Counted from the first letter of the stretch, positions 26,962 to 35,675 are shown. The stretch: 64,000 nt of DNA from Solobacterium moorei (GCF_036323475.1 NZ_AP028934.1:1736001-1800000); one strand, 5' to 3'. The notes: a model not told the origin generated them from the letters alone. Numbers and translations are program-made.

Positions 26962-28683
26962 CTACCACATTCCCGTTGTATTTTTTATCTTTTGATTCGG
27001 AAATAATGTCGGTGTTATTGTGCCGGTCTTAAACTCATCCGGTTTATTTTCACAATTTAAGATGTTATCTTGTTGCAAGCTCATCACAAATAATCTACCT
27101 GTCGCTTCGTCCGCAATCACCGGTTTTTCATATTGATGCAGTTTGTTATATTCTTCCAAACTCATTAAGCCGCCGTGTAGCTCCATATAATCCGTTGCGA
27201 GTTCGGCAAGCTTTAATGCTCTTGGTAATACATCCGGATCTTCTTTGATATGGTTCACCCAGCTTTGTACATATGCTTGATGGTTTTGAGCATTCTTTGC
27301 CAAATAATCATCAATGCTCTTTTCCTCTTCAGGTAATGCCGTAGCAACCATAGCGCTTGTCATTTCAGCTACTAATTCTTCAAAAGCATAATCGGATGTT
27401 CCGAAAAAGTTTTGAATATTTCTATCCAATCTATTGGCAGCCCCTGTTGAATGTGCTAATTCATGCAATGCTGTTGCATTATATGTATAGTCTGACGTGA
27501 AGTCTGTTGGCAGCGGCATATGGATCGTATCTTCCAATGGAGAATAATAACATCTTTCTTCTTTCGGATCGTTGATGATCTTTACGCCTATGCTTTCTGA
27601 TATCTTCGTGACCAGTTCATGCTGCGTCACTTCATCATTCGTAACCTCTTCGATATACTCCGGTAATCCTACACACTGTTCAGCATTAAATACTGTTGTA
27701 TATTTTGGGAATACATTAAACTCCCCAGTCTGTTCCGGATGATCTTTTAAAAATTGATTCATCTCTGATATAGTAAAGAATTTCTTCATTTTCTTTGTCA
27801 TTTCATCATAAATGGGAATTGCTTTTGCTGCCATCCAATATTCAACTTGTGTCCCATGTTCACCTTTTTTGATATACGCACCATCAAAATCTTTCATGCC
27901 ATGAAAGGTCACCCATCGAGGATCCTGATACCCTTTCGCATAGGCTTCCATCATCAAGACAAATTTGTTGATTCCTTGATATTTTCTGCTGCTATTCAAA
28001 TTTTGTTGTCCTCTATTGCTACGCCAATTTTTGATCCACCCAAAACTTTTTATCGGATCATTCGAATCAAGCATCTTTAAAAATCGTTCGGCGACAGCCT
28101 TTCTAAAACTATCTTTTCGGCTTGCCTTTTTTGTTTCAACAGCCGGCTTTTGATCATTCTGCTTTGTTTCATAGATTCCCGCTTCTTCCGAAACACCGTC
28201 CACTAAAGAATTCATAATTCGATCACTATCAAATAAATTTGTAGCCATCTTAAAAGAATAAAAGTTATCATTCCCGGGTGCTATGATAATATGATCTAGC
28301 ACCTCGATATTCATTAATTTGCCTGCAGCAATTAATTTTTGTGTGATCATAATATCATTTTCACTTGGCTGCAAGCTTCCACTCGGGTGGTTATGGAACA
28401 CAATAACTTTATCTGCATTTGATAATATGGCGGTCTTAAATACGTTTTGCATAGGTGTCATAGTTTCATCAAGATCCCCAACCGTCACAACATGGAAATT
28501 GATTGGTCTATTATGCGTATCTAGATTTGCAACTACTACCTCTTCTCGGTCTAGTTCTTGCATATATGGTTTTAAAACATCAACTGCAACCCATGGTTTA
28601 TCAATCGGAACCTCACTAAACAATTTCCCCGCATCTTCAATCTTTAATCTCGCGGTTACCTCTTGGAATTTATATTCATTCAT
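26962..28683 (-). CDS. RadC/MPN - ArdC - zincin fusion (anti-restriction type)
   Basis: 573 residues with three parts. Residues 30-140 are a RadC/JAB (MPN) domain with the metal motif VIVFHNHPSGSLQPSENDI. Residues 195-330 are an ArdC-type ssDNA-binding domain (YQGINKFVLMMEAYAKGYQDP and EHGTQVEYWMA). Residues 380-500 are a zincin-like metallopeptidase with HELAHS near residue 405 and the downstream Glu of EELVAEM. ArdC proteins protect incoming single-stranded DNA from restriction and are common in leading regions. The joining with RadC is notable. It overlaps the small gene upstream by eight bases. Confidence 0.8.
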   Translation of the reverse strand: MNEYKFQEVTARLKIEDAGKLFSEVPIDKPWVAVDVLKPYMQELDREEVVVANLDTHNRPINFHVVTVGDLDETMTPMQNVFKTAILSNADKVIVFHNHPSGSLQPSENDIMITQKLIAAGKLMNIEVLDHIIIAPGNDNFYSFKMATNLFDSDRIMNSLVDGVSEEAGIYETKQNDQKPAVETKKASRKDSFRKAVAERFLKMLDSNDPIKSFGWIKNWRSNRGQQNLNSSRKYQGINKFVLMMEAYAKGYQDPRWVTFHGMKDFDGAYIKKGEHGTQVEYWMAAKAIPIYDEMTKKMKKFFTISEMNQFLKDHPEQTGEFNVFPKYTTVFNAEQCVGLPEYIEEVTNDEVTQHELVTKISESIGVKIINDPKEERCYYSPLEDTIHMPLPTDFTSDYTYNATALHELAHSTGAANRLDRNIQNFFGTSDYAFEELVAEMTSAMVATALPEEEKSIDDYLAKNAQNHQAYVQSWVNHIKEDPDVLPRALKLAELATDYMELHGGLMSLEEYNKLHQYEKPVIADEATGRLFVMSLQQDNILNCENKPDEFKTGTITPTLFPNQKIKNTTGMW

Positions 28684-28876
28684 TATAAGTATCCTCAGGG
28701 TAAACCGTAATGCTCATACCAGGCTTTAAATTTTTCATTATTTCCTTAAGTTCTGCTGCTGTACAGGATATTTGATTATCACTATTTTCTAGATCTTCTT
28801 CCTCAAATAATGCGTTTAAATCATCTTCTGTCAATTCATCAGTACAATCAAAAATTACTTCCTTTCTCATTTTCAT
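28676..28876 (-). CDS. Small acidic protein upstream of radC-ardC
   Basis: 66 residues, strongly acidic (DELTEDDLNALFEEEDLEN). AGAATG-rich leader and ATG at 28876; the end overlaps the RadC-ArdC start by eight bases, so they are probably coupled. No family recognised. Acidic small proteins in such places can act as DNA mimics; nothing here proves that. Confidence 0.5.
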   Translation of the reverse strand: MKMRKEVIFDCTDELTEDDLNALFEEEDLENSDNQISCTAAELKEIMKNLKPGMSITVYPEDTYNE

Positions 28877-28885
28877 TCTCTCTTT

Positions 28886-29893
28886 CTACAAAGATATCTT
28901 ATGTAGTTGTTGCAATTGCAATTTATTATCATTTATTTCGTAAATCTTGTTATCTAAACATTTCACCACTTCTTCTTCGCTTATGTTCCACCTATAAAGA
29001 CATTCCATCCCCGCTGTATATACATTTCGCGTTTCCAGATTAAAGAAAAGATCCGCATGTTCATCATTTTGTATAAACTCTTCAAATGAATAACCCTGTA
29101 TATTTGACATCCCATCCTTAACTAGATATGAATCCCCATCTTGTTGTGCGTAGGTGCTTTCTTCATTGGTAAATTTACGTAGACCAATGAAGTGGAAATC
29201 ATTATACTCGAAAGGTTCTATTATATCTTTTGCCGTTGTTAAAATTTCTTTGTACTTTTCATCCTGCATAGATAGTTCAACATCTTTTAATACTGTGTCT
29301 TTTTCCAAATCAAAAGATCCAGCTCTCCATGCATTTTTGCACTCATCAAAGACCAGTATCTGTTCGACCGACTCACTAATATTTGTTTTATGATAATAAT
29401 TATCATTTCTTTGAATAAGAAACGTTTCTAATGCATGGATATCATAATCCAACAAAACATTAAAATCACCAGTATGGTAGATTCCTAAATGTCTTATAAC
29501 ACCATTTTCAGGCTGAATTGCCAAATACTGGCTTTTGATTTGAGTTGTGGGATGTGTCATTTCTACGATAACAGCATTATCAATATTCTCCATAAATTTC
29601 TTAAATGTATTGATTCTCTTCTTCACCTTATTACTGACACTATATCCATGCTTACTACCAATGATTCCCAGAATTTCTTCATCACTCGTATTAAAATGCT
29701 TTATATTCCTAAGTATTATCTTGCCAGGAAGTGTGTTATTGGACATTTCCATATACTGTAGACCAAGCAAATGAGATAGTCCATCTTTGCTTAGATGTAT
29801 CATAAAATCCTTACTTTTACTGACAATTCTATAATCTTTTTCTGACAGATTTTCAAACCAATTGATTGTCTCTATCGTTTTATAATTTGCCAT
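28886..29893 (-). CDS. PBECR4-like nuclease-fold protein
   Basis: 335 residues. The N-terminal 190 residues fit my memory of the PBECR4 family (phage/plasmid Barnase-EndoU-ColicinE5-RelE-like): MIHLSKDGLSHLLGLQYM, then GIIGSKHGYSV, and late IYHTGDFNVLLDYD. The C-terminal part ends in a Leu/Gln-rich helix. Such proteins are thought to act on RNA and occur in mobile elements. First gene behind the structured RNA leader; the ATG is only 18 bases after the terminator T-run. The family call is by memory of motifs and should be confirmed. Confidence 0.55.
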   Translation of the reverse strand: MANYKTIETINWFENLSEKDYRIVSKSKDFMIHLSKDGLSHLLGLQYMEMSNNTLPGKIILRNIKHFNTSDEEILGIIGSKHGYSVSNKVKKRINTFKKFMENIDNAVIVEMTHPTTQIKSQYLAIQPENGVIRHLGIYHTGDFNVLLDYDIHALETFLIQRNDNYYHKTNISESVEQILVFDECKNAWRAGSFDLEKDTVLKDVELSMQDEKYKEILTTAKDIIEPFEYNDFHFIGLRKFTNEESTYAQQDGDSYLVKDGMSNIQGYSFEEFIQNDEHADLFFNLETRNVYTAGMECLYRWNISEEEVVKCLDNKIYEINDNKLQLQQLHKISL

Positions 29894-29911
29894 TTATCTA
29901 TCCTTTCCAAT

Positions 29912-29942
29912 AAAAAAACCAAGCACATCATATGTCTTGGTT
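29912..29942 (-). terminator. Terminator in front of the PBECR4-like gene
   Basis: AACCAAG-ACAT-ATG-ATGT-G-CTTGGTT followed by seven T, ending 18 bases before the ATG at 29893. A site so near the start codon suggests attenuation rather than simple gene separation. Confidence 0.85.
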
Positions 29943-30083
29943 GATTTTGAAATTAGCTTTTCGCTGGATATCGCACCACGCTAGGCTTACCGTAAAGCTA
30001 ACGGTAATAACTCTTGATGATCTTCACATTTCATGCCCTTGAAGCTGAGGCGAGGTGGTTACTACCTCTTGGTCCAATTTACC
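29912..30083 (-). ncRNA. Structured leader RNA with terminator, riboswitch/attenuator-like
   Basis: On the minus strand an extended -10 promoter at 30090-30095 should start RNA near 30083. The RNA then folds into GAGGT/ACCTC (30052-30068), CTTCA/TGAAG (30022-30044), a perfect seven-base hairpin TTACCGT/ACGGTAA (29987-30007), and the terminator (29912-29942). The loop of the third hairpin (29994-30001) is exactly complementary over eight bases to 29953-29960, so a pseudoknot can form. This is the form of a gene-control element or a stable ncRNA. I do not recognise a known riboswitch class. Confidence 0.6.
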
Positions 30084-30089
30084 AATTTC

Positions 30090-30095
30090 ATTATA
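30090..30095 (-). promoter_or_regulatory. Extended -10 promoter of the leader RNA
   Basis: TTTATGC-TATAAT on the minus strand; ATGACT lies 18 bases upstream as a fair -35. It overlaps the end of the ssb gene region. Confidence 0.7.
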
Positions 30096-30111
30096 GCATA
30101 AACATTTATTT

Positions 30112-30492
30112 TTAGTCATTATAATTCAGATTAATTTGATATTCATCACTTTCACTTTCTTCACATTGCTTTCCTATAGATTTCTTTTGTAAGTGGCAAT
30201 CATCCACGTATACTTCCGTTACGTATATCTTCTTGCCGTCCTTCTCATAGCTTCTCGCATGTAGTTGCCCTTCCAGTTCAATACGCTTGCCCTTCTTACC
30301 ATAAGAACCTAAATAATCAGCAACCTGTTCCCAAGCAACGCAATTGATAAAGTCTGCAGCATCCTCCTTGGATCGAGTACGTTGCACAGCAACCGTAAAG
30401 TTTGCTACATGCTTGCCACTTTCTCCTTCTGTAACTTTCACTTCAATATCTTTCACTAAATTTCCTGATAAAATGACTCTGTTGTTCCACAT
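30112..30492 (-). CDS. ssb: Single-stranded DNA-binding protein (element copy)
   Basis: Binds single-stranded DNA during transfer or replication. 126 residues: the OB fold is complete (MWNNRVILSGNLVKDIEVK at the start, NFTVAVQR near residue 32, FINCVAWEQVADYLGSYGKKGKRIELEG in the middle). The C-terminus is short and ends NLNYND, i.e. without the canonical DDDIPF-type tip, so contacts with host replication proteins may be reduced. Element-borne SSBs are typical of leading regions. Confidence 0.92.
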   Translation of the reverse strand: MWNNRVILSGNLVKDIEVKVTEGESGKHVANFTVAVQRTRSKEDAADFINCVAWEQVADYLGSYGKKGKRIELEGQLHARSYEKDGKKIYVTEVYVDDCHLQKKSIGKQCEESESDEYQINLNYND

Positions 30493-30533
30493 ATTTGTTC
30501 TCCTCTCTCTGTTTACAACATTTCTTCTACTTC

Positions 30534-30563
30534 AAAAAAACTTGGGGGCGTTTCGCCCCCAAG
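30534..30563. repeat. GC-rich palindrome copy D, in terminator form
   Basis: CTTGGGGGCG-TTT-CGCCCCCAAG at 30541-30563 with seven A before it on the plus strand, so on the minus strand the stem is followed by seven T. This copy can act as an intrinsic terminator for the 30615-30845 gene. Confidence 0.9.
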
Positions 30564-30614
30564 CATTTTTGCTACTTATATTACTAAGGGAATCTTTTAA
30601 ATACATCCATCTGC

Positions 30615-30845
30615 CTAATCGTACCTATTTTGAACTTGTATCCACCATTCTTCAGATAATTTAGGTACTGCTCCTTCCTGCTCTGCTAGTTCTAGACAAT
30701 CTAGGATTGTGCGTAGTCCAATACTAAATTCATGATATTTATCTTTCATCGCAAATATATAGTCTTCTTGGCAAGCTTCACAATCACTGTGGTCTTCAAT
30801 AGTATTTTGATTCAAACTAGCAGGATTATTCAATACCTTTTTCAT
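30615..30845 (-). CDS. Unrecognised 76-residue protein
   Basis: Acidic, with a CEACQED motif near residue 24 and a C-terminal WWIQVQNRYD. An AGGTGAAA site precedes the ATG. Placed between the adhesin gene and ssb and flanked by palindrome copies D and E. No family recognised. Confidence 0.5.
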   Translation of the reverse strand: MKKVLNNPASLNQNTIEDHSDCEACQEDYIFAMKDKYHEFSIGLRTILDCLELAEQEGAVPKLSEEWWIQVQNRYD

Positions 30846-30910
30846 ATTTTCACCTCATTCCACCATCTCTCCAGAAGTTTAGGAACACAACATTCTCCTT
30901 TCTATCTTCT

Positions 30911-30930
30911 GGGGGGGCGAAACGCCCCCC
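30911..30930. repeat. GC-rich palindrome copy E
   Basis: GGGGGGGCG-AAA-CGCCCCCC between the adhesin stop and the 30615 gene. Confidence 0.9.
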
Positions 30931-30946
30931 AAGCATCTTCACACCT

Positions 30947-33601
30947 TTACTTCATCAATTCTTTCTTCTTTAAGAATAGGAATACTGCCACTGCTATACC
31001 ACCTACAAACATCATTGATAATCCTGCTGCATTGAACGTATCACCTGTCTTAACAGAAGGTAATGCCATATCGTTTACAACCACTTTAACAGCATTGTTT
31101 ACAGCAAAATCATAATCTTCACTCAATGTAACTTGAAAGTGTTCATTATTGATTCTGTATCCTTCAGGTGCTGCTGTTTCCTGAACATAATATCCGCCCA
31201 AATCATCGGCGAACTCTACTGCCCAAGTGATAACTCCTTCGCCATCTGTGATGCCTACGCAAGGATTTCCATCCTTATCTATAGCCACTGTTCCATCAGC
31301 CTTAAAGAGTGTCAATTCAGCACCTTTCAGTTTCTTTGAGTTATCCATAGCATCTACCTTAATTGCACTCACGTAGAACACTTTACGTGTATCTACAGCC
31401 ATCACAACTTGTTCGTGCTGACGTGTTCCAGTTACAGTAAATTCAATATTCTCAAACTTGTTAAATCCAAATGGTGCTTCATCTTCACGTAAGATGTAAG
31501 TCTTGCCACCTTCAACAAATTTAGAGATGTCGGTGTTCTCTTTTGTTGAAGTGAATGTAACGATTTCATTGCCTGTTACTTTGTCAATCAAAGTCATTTT
31601 TGCACCAGCAACGTTATTACCTTTGCCATCTGTCTTCGCTACGTCAATCACAATCTTTTCATCTGCATAATCAAGACTAACGGTTGCTCCATTGTTTTTG
31701 ATTTCAAATGCTTTTGGATCAGTATTCAGATAATATCCTTCAGGGGCTTTGGTTTCTACAAGTTCATATTTTCCAGCCGGAAGGAAACTATCGTTTGATT
31801 TCCAGTATCCGTTAGCATCAGTAGTAATTGTATAAGGTAGTGTCTGACCAGCTGTAGCTGTAGCCACAACATCACCATTTTCATCTCTTGCCACAACATC
31901 ATAGTTGTTCTTATTAACAATCTGGAATGTTGCTACACCTACATTTTCATTTGTATCTGCATCTTTCTTCTGGATTTCTAAACCACCACGTACAACACCT
32001 TCAACTACGGTGTATTCGTTGCCACCAACAACTGCTGCAACATGCTGATGATCCTCAGTAATATTAAATAATGCAATTCCATTAGCAACTTCCTGACCAC
32101 CTGCACTTAACATTTTATTCTGTAGCGTATAGCCTGCTGGCGCCTTGGTTTCTTCTACCGTAATTGTTCCTAACGGTAGTGTGGGAATCCCAGCATCTAA
32201 ATAGAATGGATCGCCTGATACAAAATGCTCATTATCTAAGTAAGCTCTATAATTACCACTAGCAGCTTGAACCGTTTTTAGTATCCATGTTCTTGTTGGA
32301 GTTGTTGGTAATGTATCCATTGTATATTGCCCAGCATAATATCGTACTGTAAATTCAGCACCTTCAAGACTTGCTGGATTTGCCACTACATTACCATCTG
32401 CACTAACTTTATTTAAAGTGATTCTCAAAGGGTCATTCAGCGGATAATCTGTAGATTGTACATTCCAGGTTTCACCATTGGTTGTATATGTATGCTGATG
32501 AGTTTGTGCATCTAAACTAAATCCTATAGGTGCTATTAATTCTTTTGTATAGAGATTCGTATTCTTTGAAACAACGATCCCATTCAACTCACCATGTCCG
32601 TTGGCATCCGTTGTGATTCTACCTACTTCATTTGTTAAACCAGAATCACTATACACTCCATATACTGCACCAGATAAATCCTGTGCATAGCATGTAGAAT
32701 TACCCTGTGTCATAGACGGATTCCCGTTTATCTTATCCAATGTAATGTTGACCGTGATTTTACGTGGAGCAGTTCTAATCGTCCAATCAGCAGCACATCT
32801 TTGGTAAGGCACATCAATGCCCAAATCATAATTGTGTCCGGTTGCTTCTTCTCCTGTGTATGGATTCAGGTAGCGTGGTACATCTACATGCACAGTGATC
32901 GTTCCATCCGGTTGAACATCCGTTACTGTCGCATGATACGGATAATATGTCTTATCTCCAGGTTCATAGGCTGTTTTGTATGTCAGCCCGATATAACCAT
33001 GTTCCATACAATATACTGCCAACTGATTTAAAATCTGATCGGAGGCTTGGCTTAAAATGCCATCAATATAGTCAATATAGAATTCTTCATGACCGATATT
33101 GGCATTGGTATTGGATGTCCCTAACGTGCCAGAAAATGTATCACCCACCTCCAATGTATCAATACTTGTTAAGCTTCTTTTCGCTCTTCTGGAAGATTTC
33201 TGAAGTGACAATCCTTGCCCAATAGAGATATACAAATCTCTTGGTTGCACATTGTAAGTCACATCTTCTCCAAAATGACTTTCTGTTTCACCCTTAGTAC
33301 GCCAGATAACAAAAAAAGATGAATTTGGTGCAGTGATTATTAAATCATCTGTTTCCAAATAACTGATTGTATAACGTGCTGTCTTGCCCCCACCAACATA
33401 TGCTTCTGTATTGCCATTCTTGGTAACAAAAACCGTCTCGTTACCAGCTATGTCTAAAATCAGCTTCTTATTTCCTATTCTATTTATTGTTTCTGTTGTA
33501 TCTCCTTCTTCCGCAAATGCGGTAAAAGGAAGTAAAGAAAAAGCCATCAAACCACTGAATACGATGGCAACTACTTTCTTTAATAATTTTCTTAAATTCA
33601 T
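30947..33601 (-). CDS. Thioester-domain SpaA-type surface adhesin
   Basis: 884 residues. Signal peptide at residues 1-30 ending near AFAEEG. A thioester-type domain follows, with YCMEHG near residue 193 as the probable Cys of the Cys-Gln bond. Then come about five SpaA/Cna-B-like isopeptide domains (repeats of GAxF/TL...D.NG and ET.AP.GY). The C-terminus is LPSVKTG at residue 846, a hydrophobic span and a KKK tail, i.e. a sortase anchor with a variant LPxxxTG motif. It would sit on the wall and promote contact with recipient cells or host surfaces. GGAGGAATT precedes the ATG. Confidence 0.85.
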   Translation of the reverse strand: MNLRKLLKKVVAIVFSGLMAFSLLPFTAFAEEGDTTETINRIGNKKLILDIAGNETVFVTKNGNTEAYVGGGKTARYTISYLETDDLIITAPNSSFFVIWRTKGETESHFGEDVTYNVQPRDLYISIGQGLSLQKSSRRAKRSLTSIDTLEVGDTFSGTLGTSNTNANIGHEEFYIDYIDGILSQASDQILNQLAVYCMEHGYIGLTYKTAYEPGDKTYYPYHATVTDVQPDGTITVHVDVPRYLNPYTGEEATGHNYDLGIDVPYQRCAADWTIRTAPRKITVNITLDKINGNPSMTQGNSTCYAQDLSGAVYGVYSDSGLTNEVGRITTDANGHGELNGIVVSKNTNLYTKELIAPIGFSLDAQTHQHTYTTNGETWNVQSTDYPLNDPLRITLNKVSADGNVVANPASLEGAEFTVRYYAGQYTMDTLPTTPTRTWILKTVQAASGNYRAYLDNEHFVSGDPFYLDAGIPTLPLGTITVEETKAPAGYTLQNKMLSAGGQEVANGIALFNITEDHQHVAAVVGGNEYTVVEGVVRGGLEIQKKDADTNENVGVATFQIVNKNNYDVVARDENGDVVATATAGQTLPYTITTDANGYWKSNDSFLPAGKYELVETKAPEGYYLNTDPKAFEIKNNGATVSLDYADEKIVIDVAKTDGKGNNVAGAKMTLIDKVTGNEIVTFTSTKENTDISKFVEGGKTYILREDEAPFGFNKFENIEFTVTGTRQHEQVVMAVDTRKVFYVSAIKVDAMDNSKKLKGAELTLFKADGTVAIDKDGNPCVGITDGEGVITWAVEFADDLGGYYVQETAAPEGYRINNEHFQVTLSEDYDFAVNNAVKVVVNDMALPSVKTGDTFNAAGLSMMFVGGIAVAVFLFLKKKELMK

Positions 33602-33739
33602 TTTTCAATTCCTCCTGCTATGAATTTCATTTCTCTGCACGGTATGGTACTTGTTGTTGAAACTGTATTTCGCATCGCCAACTCCCTGGCAGAGCATTGA
33701 AAGATGGCAATGTTATTTTTAATGATTTTCTTCTCCACG

Positions 33740-33771
33740 AAAAAAGGCGGTAGATTTTTACATCTATCGCC
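33740..33771 (-). terminator. Intrinsic terminator after the 33811 gene
   Basis: GGCGATAGAT with ATCTACCGCC (one mismatch), then TTTTTT on the minus strand. Confidence 0.8.
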
Positions 33772-33810
33772 TCATTAGGAGAAAACTTTAAACTTATGAA
33801 TTTTTATTAT

Positions 33811-34467
33811 TTATCTGTAACCAACGATTACTGTTTCGTCCCAAGCATATTGATCAACGATCCAAACCTGCTGAGTAACCGCATCGTGGTGTCTAGTGCC
33901 TACTTGCACATCACCAACATGATAACCTTCATCGCCATTTGCATTATCACCCCATTCTGAAACAGAGTTATATATCGTTCCAGTATTGTTACCAATAATC
34001 TTACGTTCATATACTGGTTCATCCCAAGCCTCTTGAACAACTTGGGTTTCCCAATGTCCGACCTCTTCATGATGGATCGTTTGATAAATAGGTTCTGGAG
34101 CAGGTGCAGCAGGTGTCGTATTCGTAGTTGGAGTATTGGTTACTGAAGAACCAGTGTTATTGTTCTGTGGCTCCGTATTAGTTATCTCAGTTGTAGGAGC
34201 AACTGATGTTTCGGATGACGTAGTGGAAGTATCTTCTTTCTTATCTTCCTTCTTACCAGTGTCATCCTTCTTCTTATCATCTTTCTTAGAAGTTTGATTC
34301 TTTTTATTGTCATTCTTCTTAGATGATTCCTTGGATGAAGAAGTTTCCGTGCTTGTTTCGTGCTTTGCTGAATTGTTGGTTCTTGGCTTAGGTAGCATGA
34401 ATAACATAACTGCTAATCCAATTGCAGCAAAGATGCTAACAATGATGAATAATTTCTTCTTGTTCAT
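33811..34467 (-). CDS. Surface protein with KD-rich stalk and WD/H repeats
   Basis: 218 residues: a membrane anchor at residues 5-27; a highly charged Lys/Asp then Thr/Asn-rich stalk to residue 125; and a C-terminal part made of two similar units (HHEEVGHWETQVVQEAWDE and HHDAVTQQVWIVDQYAWDE). Such His/Trp/Asp repeats are seen in other Bacillota wall proteins and may bind metal. It lies next to the adhesin gene and has its own promoter region and terminator. Confidence 0.6.
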   Translation of the reverse strand: MNKKKLFIIVSIFAAIGLAVMLFMLPKPRTNNSAKHETSTETSSSKESSKKNDNKKNQTSKKDDKKKDDTGKKEDKKEDTSTTSSETSVAPTTEITNTEPQNNNTGSSVTNTPTTNTTPAAPAPEPIYQTIHHEEVGHWETQVVQEAWDEPVYERKIIGNNTGTIYNSVSEWGDNANGDEGYHVGDVQVGTRHHDAVTQQVWIVDQYAWDETVIVGYR

Positions 34468-34482
34468 AAGTTTTCTCCCTTC

Positions 34483-34497
34483 GGGGCAATTTGCCCC
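34483..34497. repeat. GC-rich palindrome copy F, degenerate
   Basis: GGGGCAA-TT-TGCCCC. The loop and inner bases differ from the main form, but flanks and place fit. Confidence 0.6.
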
Positions 34498-34765
34498 CAG
34501 ACACGTATGTGATGTCCCCTTGATATGTTTTAAAAGTAAGAAAAAGAGACAGCGTTTTTTGACATCTGCCTTTTACTTACACTTCTAACATCATACATAT
34601 TTTAACACATGTAAATGTCTTAAAAATGTGCAAGAAATACCCATTTTACCCTCAAAAATCGCATTTTTTTACTTTTAGCCCAAAAAGTGCTGTTTTTTAC
34701 CATTTTTATCTGTTTTTTTGTGTGAAAATTTGGTGAAACTTTTATATTTTTTATAACTTTACTGT

Positions 34766-34786
34766 CTGGGGGCGAAACGCCCCCAG
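34766..34786. repeat. GC-rich palindrome copy G
   Basis: CTGGGGGCG-AAA-CGCCCCCAG, nine-base arms. Confidence 0.9.
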
Positions 34787-34794
34787 AAAATATC

Positions 34795-35349
34795 TTATTT
34801 ATTTTCTCCTTCTTGCTTTATCAATTCCATCTGTTTCTTTGCGTTTGAAAATCGGATAGCAGATATGATTGGAACGATAACCCCAAATACAGTAATTGTT
34901 CCATAGGTTATCCAATCAAACACCTTATATACCGCGTTCCATTTAAAAATCACTGCAGCAATCGCAAAGATAAAGAAACCTAAAATTAATCGTGGCTTTA
35001 GCACAAATGGCACCGGTAATGCTGCAAAGAAAGCAAATAAACAACCACCACTTAACGTTCCTTTCAGATTACGCCCTTCAACAAAATATCCAAATACCAT
35101 TCCCAATAAAAACCAAATAAATGTAAATACAAATCTCATCATTTTTTCTTTTTGAAAATCAGAATAAAGTAGCAAATTATTATATCTATTTACTCTATCT
35201 TGATAAATTTGTTGTCTTTGCTTCTCTGCAGCTTCAATCTGCATCATTTTAGAAATCAGTTCATAATTAGGCATTCCGCACTTCGGACATTTTTCGGCTG
35301 TATCACTAAATTCATATCCACATTCATTACACTTTATCAGCATTCTCAT
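34795..35349 (-). CDS. Zinc-ribbon membrane protein
   Basis: 184 residues from the ATG at 35349 (MRMLIKCNECGYEF), chosen because AGAGGTG precedes it; the frame itself continues upstream to 35397. A zinc ribbon (CNECGYEFSDTAEKCPKCG) occupies residues 6-25, then a helical linker, then four membrane segments. This outline is common in small Bacillota membrane proteins of unknown role. It follows the XRE gene and palindrome H. Confidence 0.65.
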   Translation of the reverse strand: MRMLIKCNECGYEFSDTAEKCPKCGMPNYELISKMMQIEAAEKQRQQIYQDRVNRYNNLLLYSDFQKEKMMRFVFTFIWFLLGMVFGYFVEGRNLKGTLSGGCLFAFFAALPVPFVLKPRLILGFFIFAIAAVIFKWNAVYKVFDWITYGTITVFGVIVPIISAIRFSNAKKQMELIKQEGENK

Positions 35350-35433
35350 CACCTCTATAATTATTTTGCAATTTGAAGTATACAAAAAAACGTACAATCA
35401 ATACTTTTTTATCAATTACCGTTCATATACTCT

Positions 35434-35454
35434 CTGGGGGCGAAACGCCCCCAG
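35434..35454. repeat. GC-rich palindrome copy H
   Basis: CTGGGGGCG-AAA-CGCCCCCAG, four bases behind the stop codon of the XRE gene at 35458. Confidence 0.9.
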
Positions 35455-35457
35455 ACA

Positions 35458-35661
35458 TTATTTTCTTTTTCTTCCCACCAACTCATCTAGCGATACATCC
35501 AATGCATCCGCAATCTGGATCAAATTATCAATGGATGGATTTTTTGTTTCTCCTTTTATGATTCTCCAAATCCTTCCTGCACTTACACCAGATTCTTTTT
35601 CCAATCTATAAATGCTCATGTCTTTTCTATCGGCAATTTCTTTAATATATTTCCCGTTCAT
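35458..35661 (-). CDS. XRE-family regulator 1
   Basis: 67 residues from the ATG at 35661 (MNGKYIKEIADRK), with AAAGGACAGG ahead. A single Cro/CI-type helix-turn-helix: DMSIYRLEKESGVSAGRIWRI, then the conserved IADALDVSLDELVGRKRK end. The gene is divergent from the 35725 gene; the gap holds the palindrome ATTGCAAATTTGCAAT and a TATAAT box. Two other XRE genes and two remnants in the next 5 kb share its last 20 codons. Confidence 0.85.
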   Translation of the reverse strand: MNGKYIKEIADRKDMSIYRLEKESGVSAGRIWRIIKGETKNPSIDNLIQIADALDVSLDELVGRKRK

Positions 35662-35675
35662 CCTGTCCTTTCTTG

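Larger units (their letters stand above)
34468..34794. other. Intergenic region with two palindromes
   Basis: Over 320 bases without a gene. It holds the degenerate palindrome F (GGGGCAA-TT-TGCCCC, 34483-34497) directly before the ribosome site of the 33811 gene, AT-rich promoter-like DNA, and palindrome G (CTGGGGGCG-AAA-CGCCCCCAG, 34766-34786). Confidence 0.6.

Noticed and set aside
30732-31115. Plus-strand ORF opposite the adhesin end
   Set aside because: A shadow of the 30947-33601 gene and the 30615 gene, without a ribosome site.
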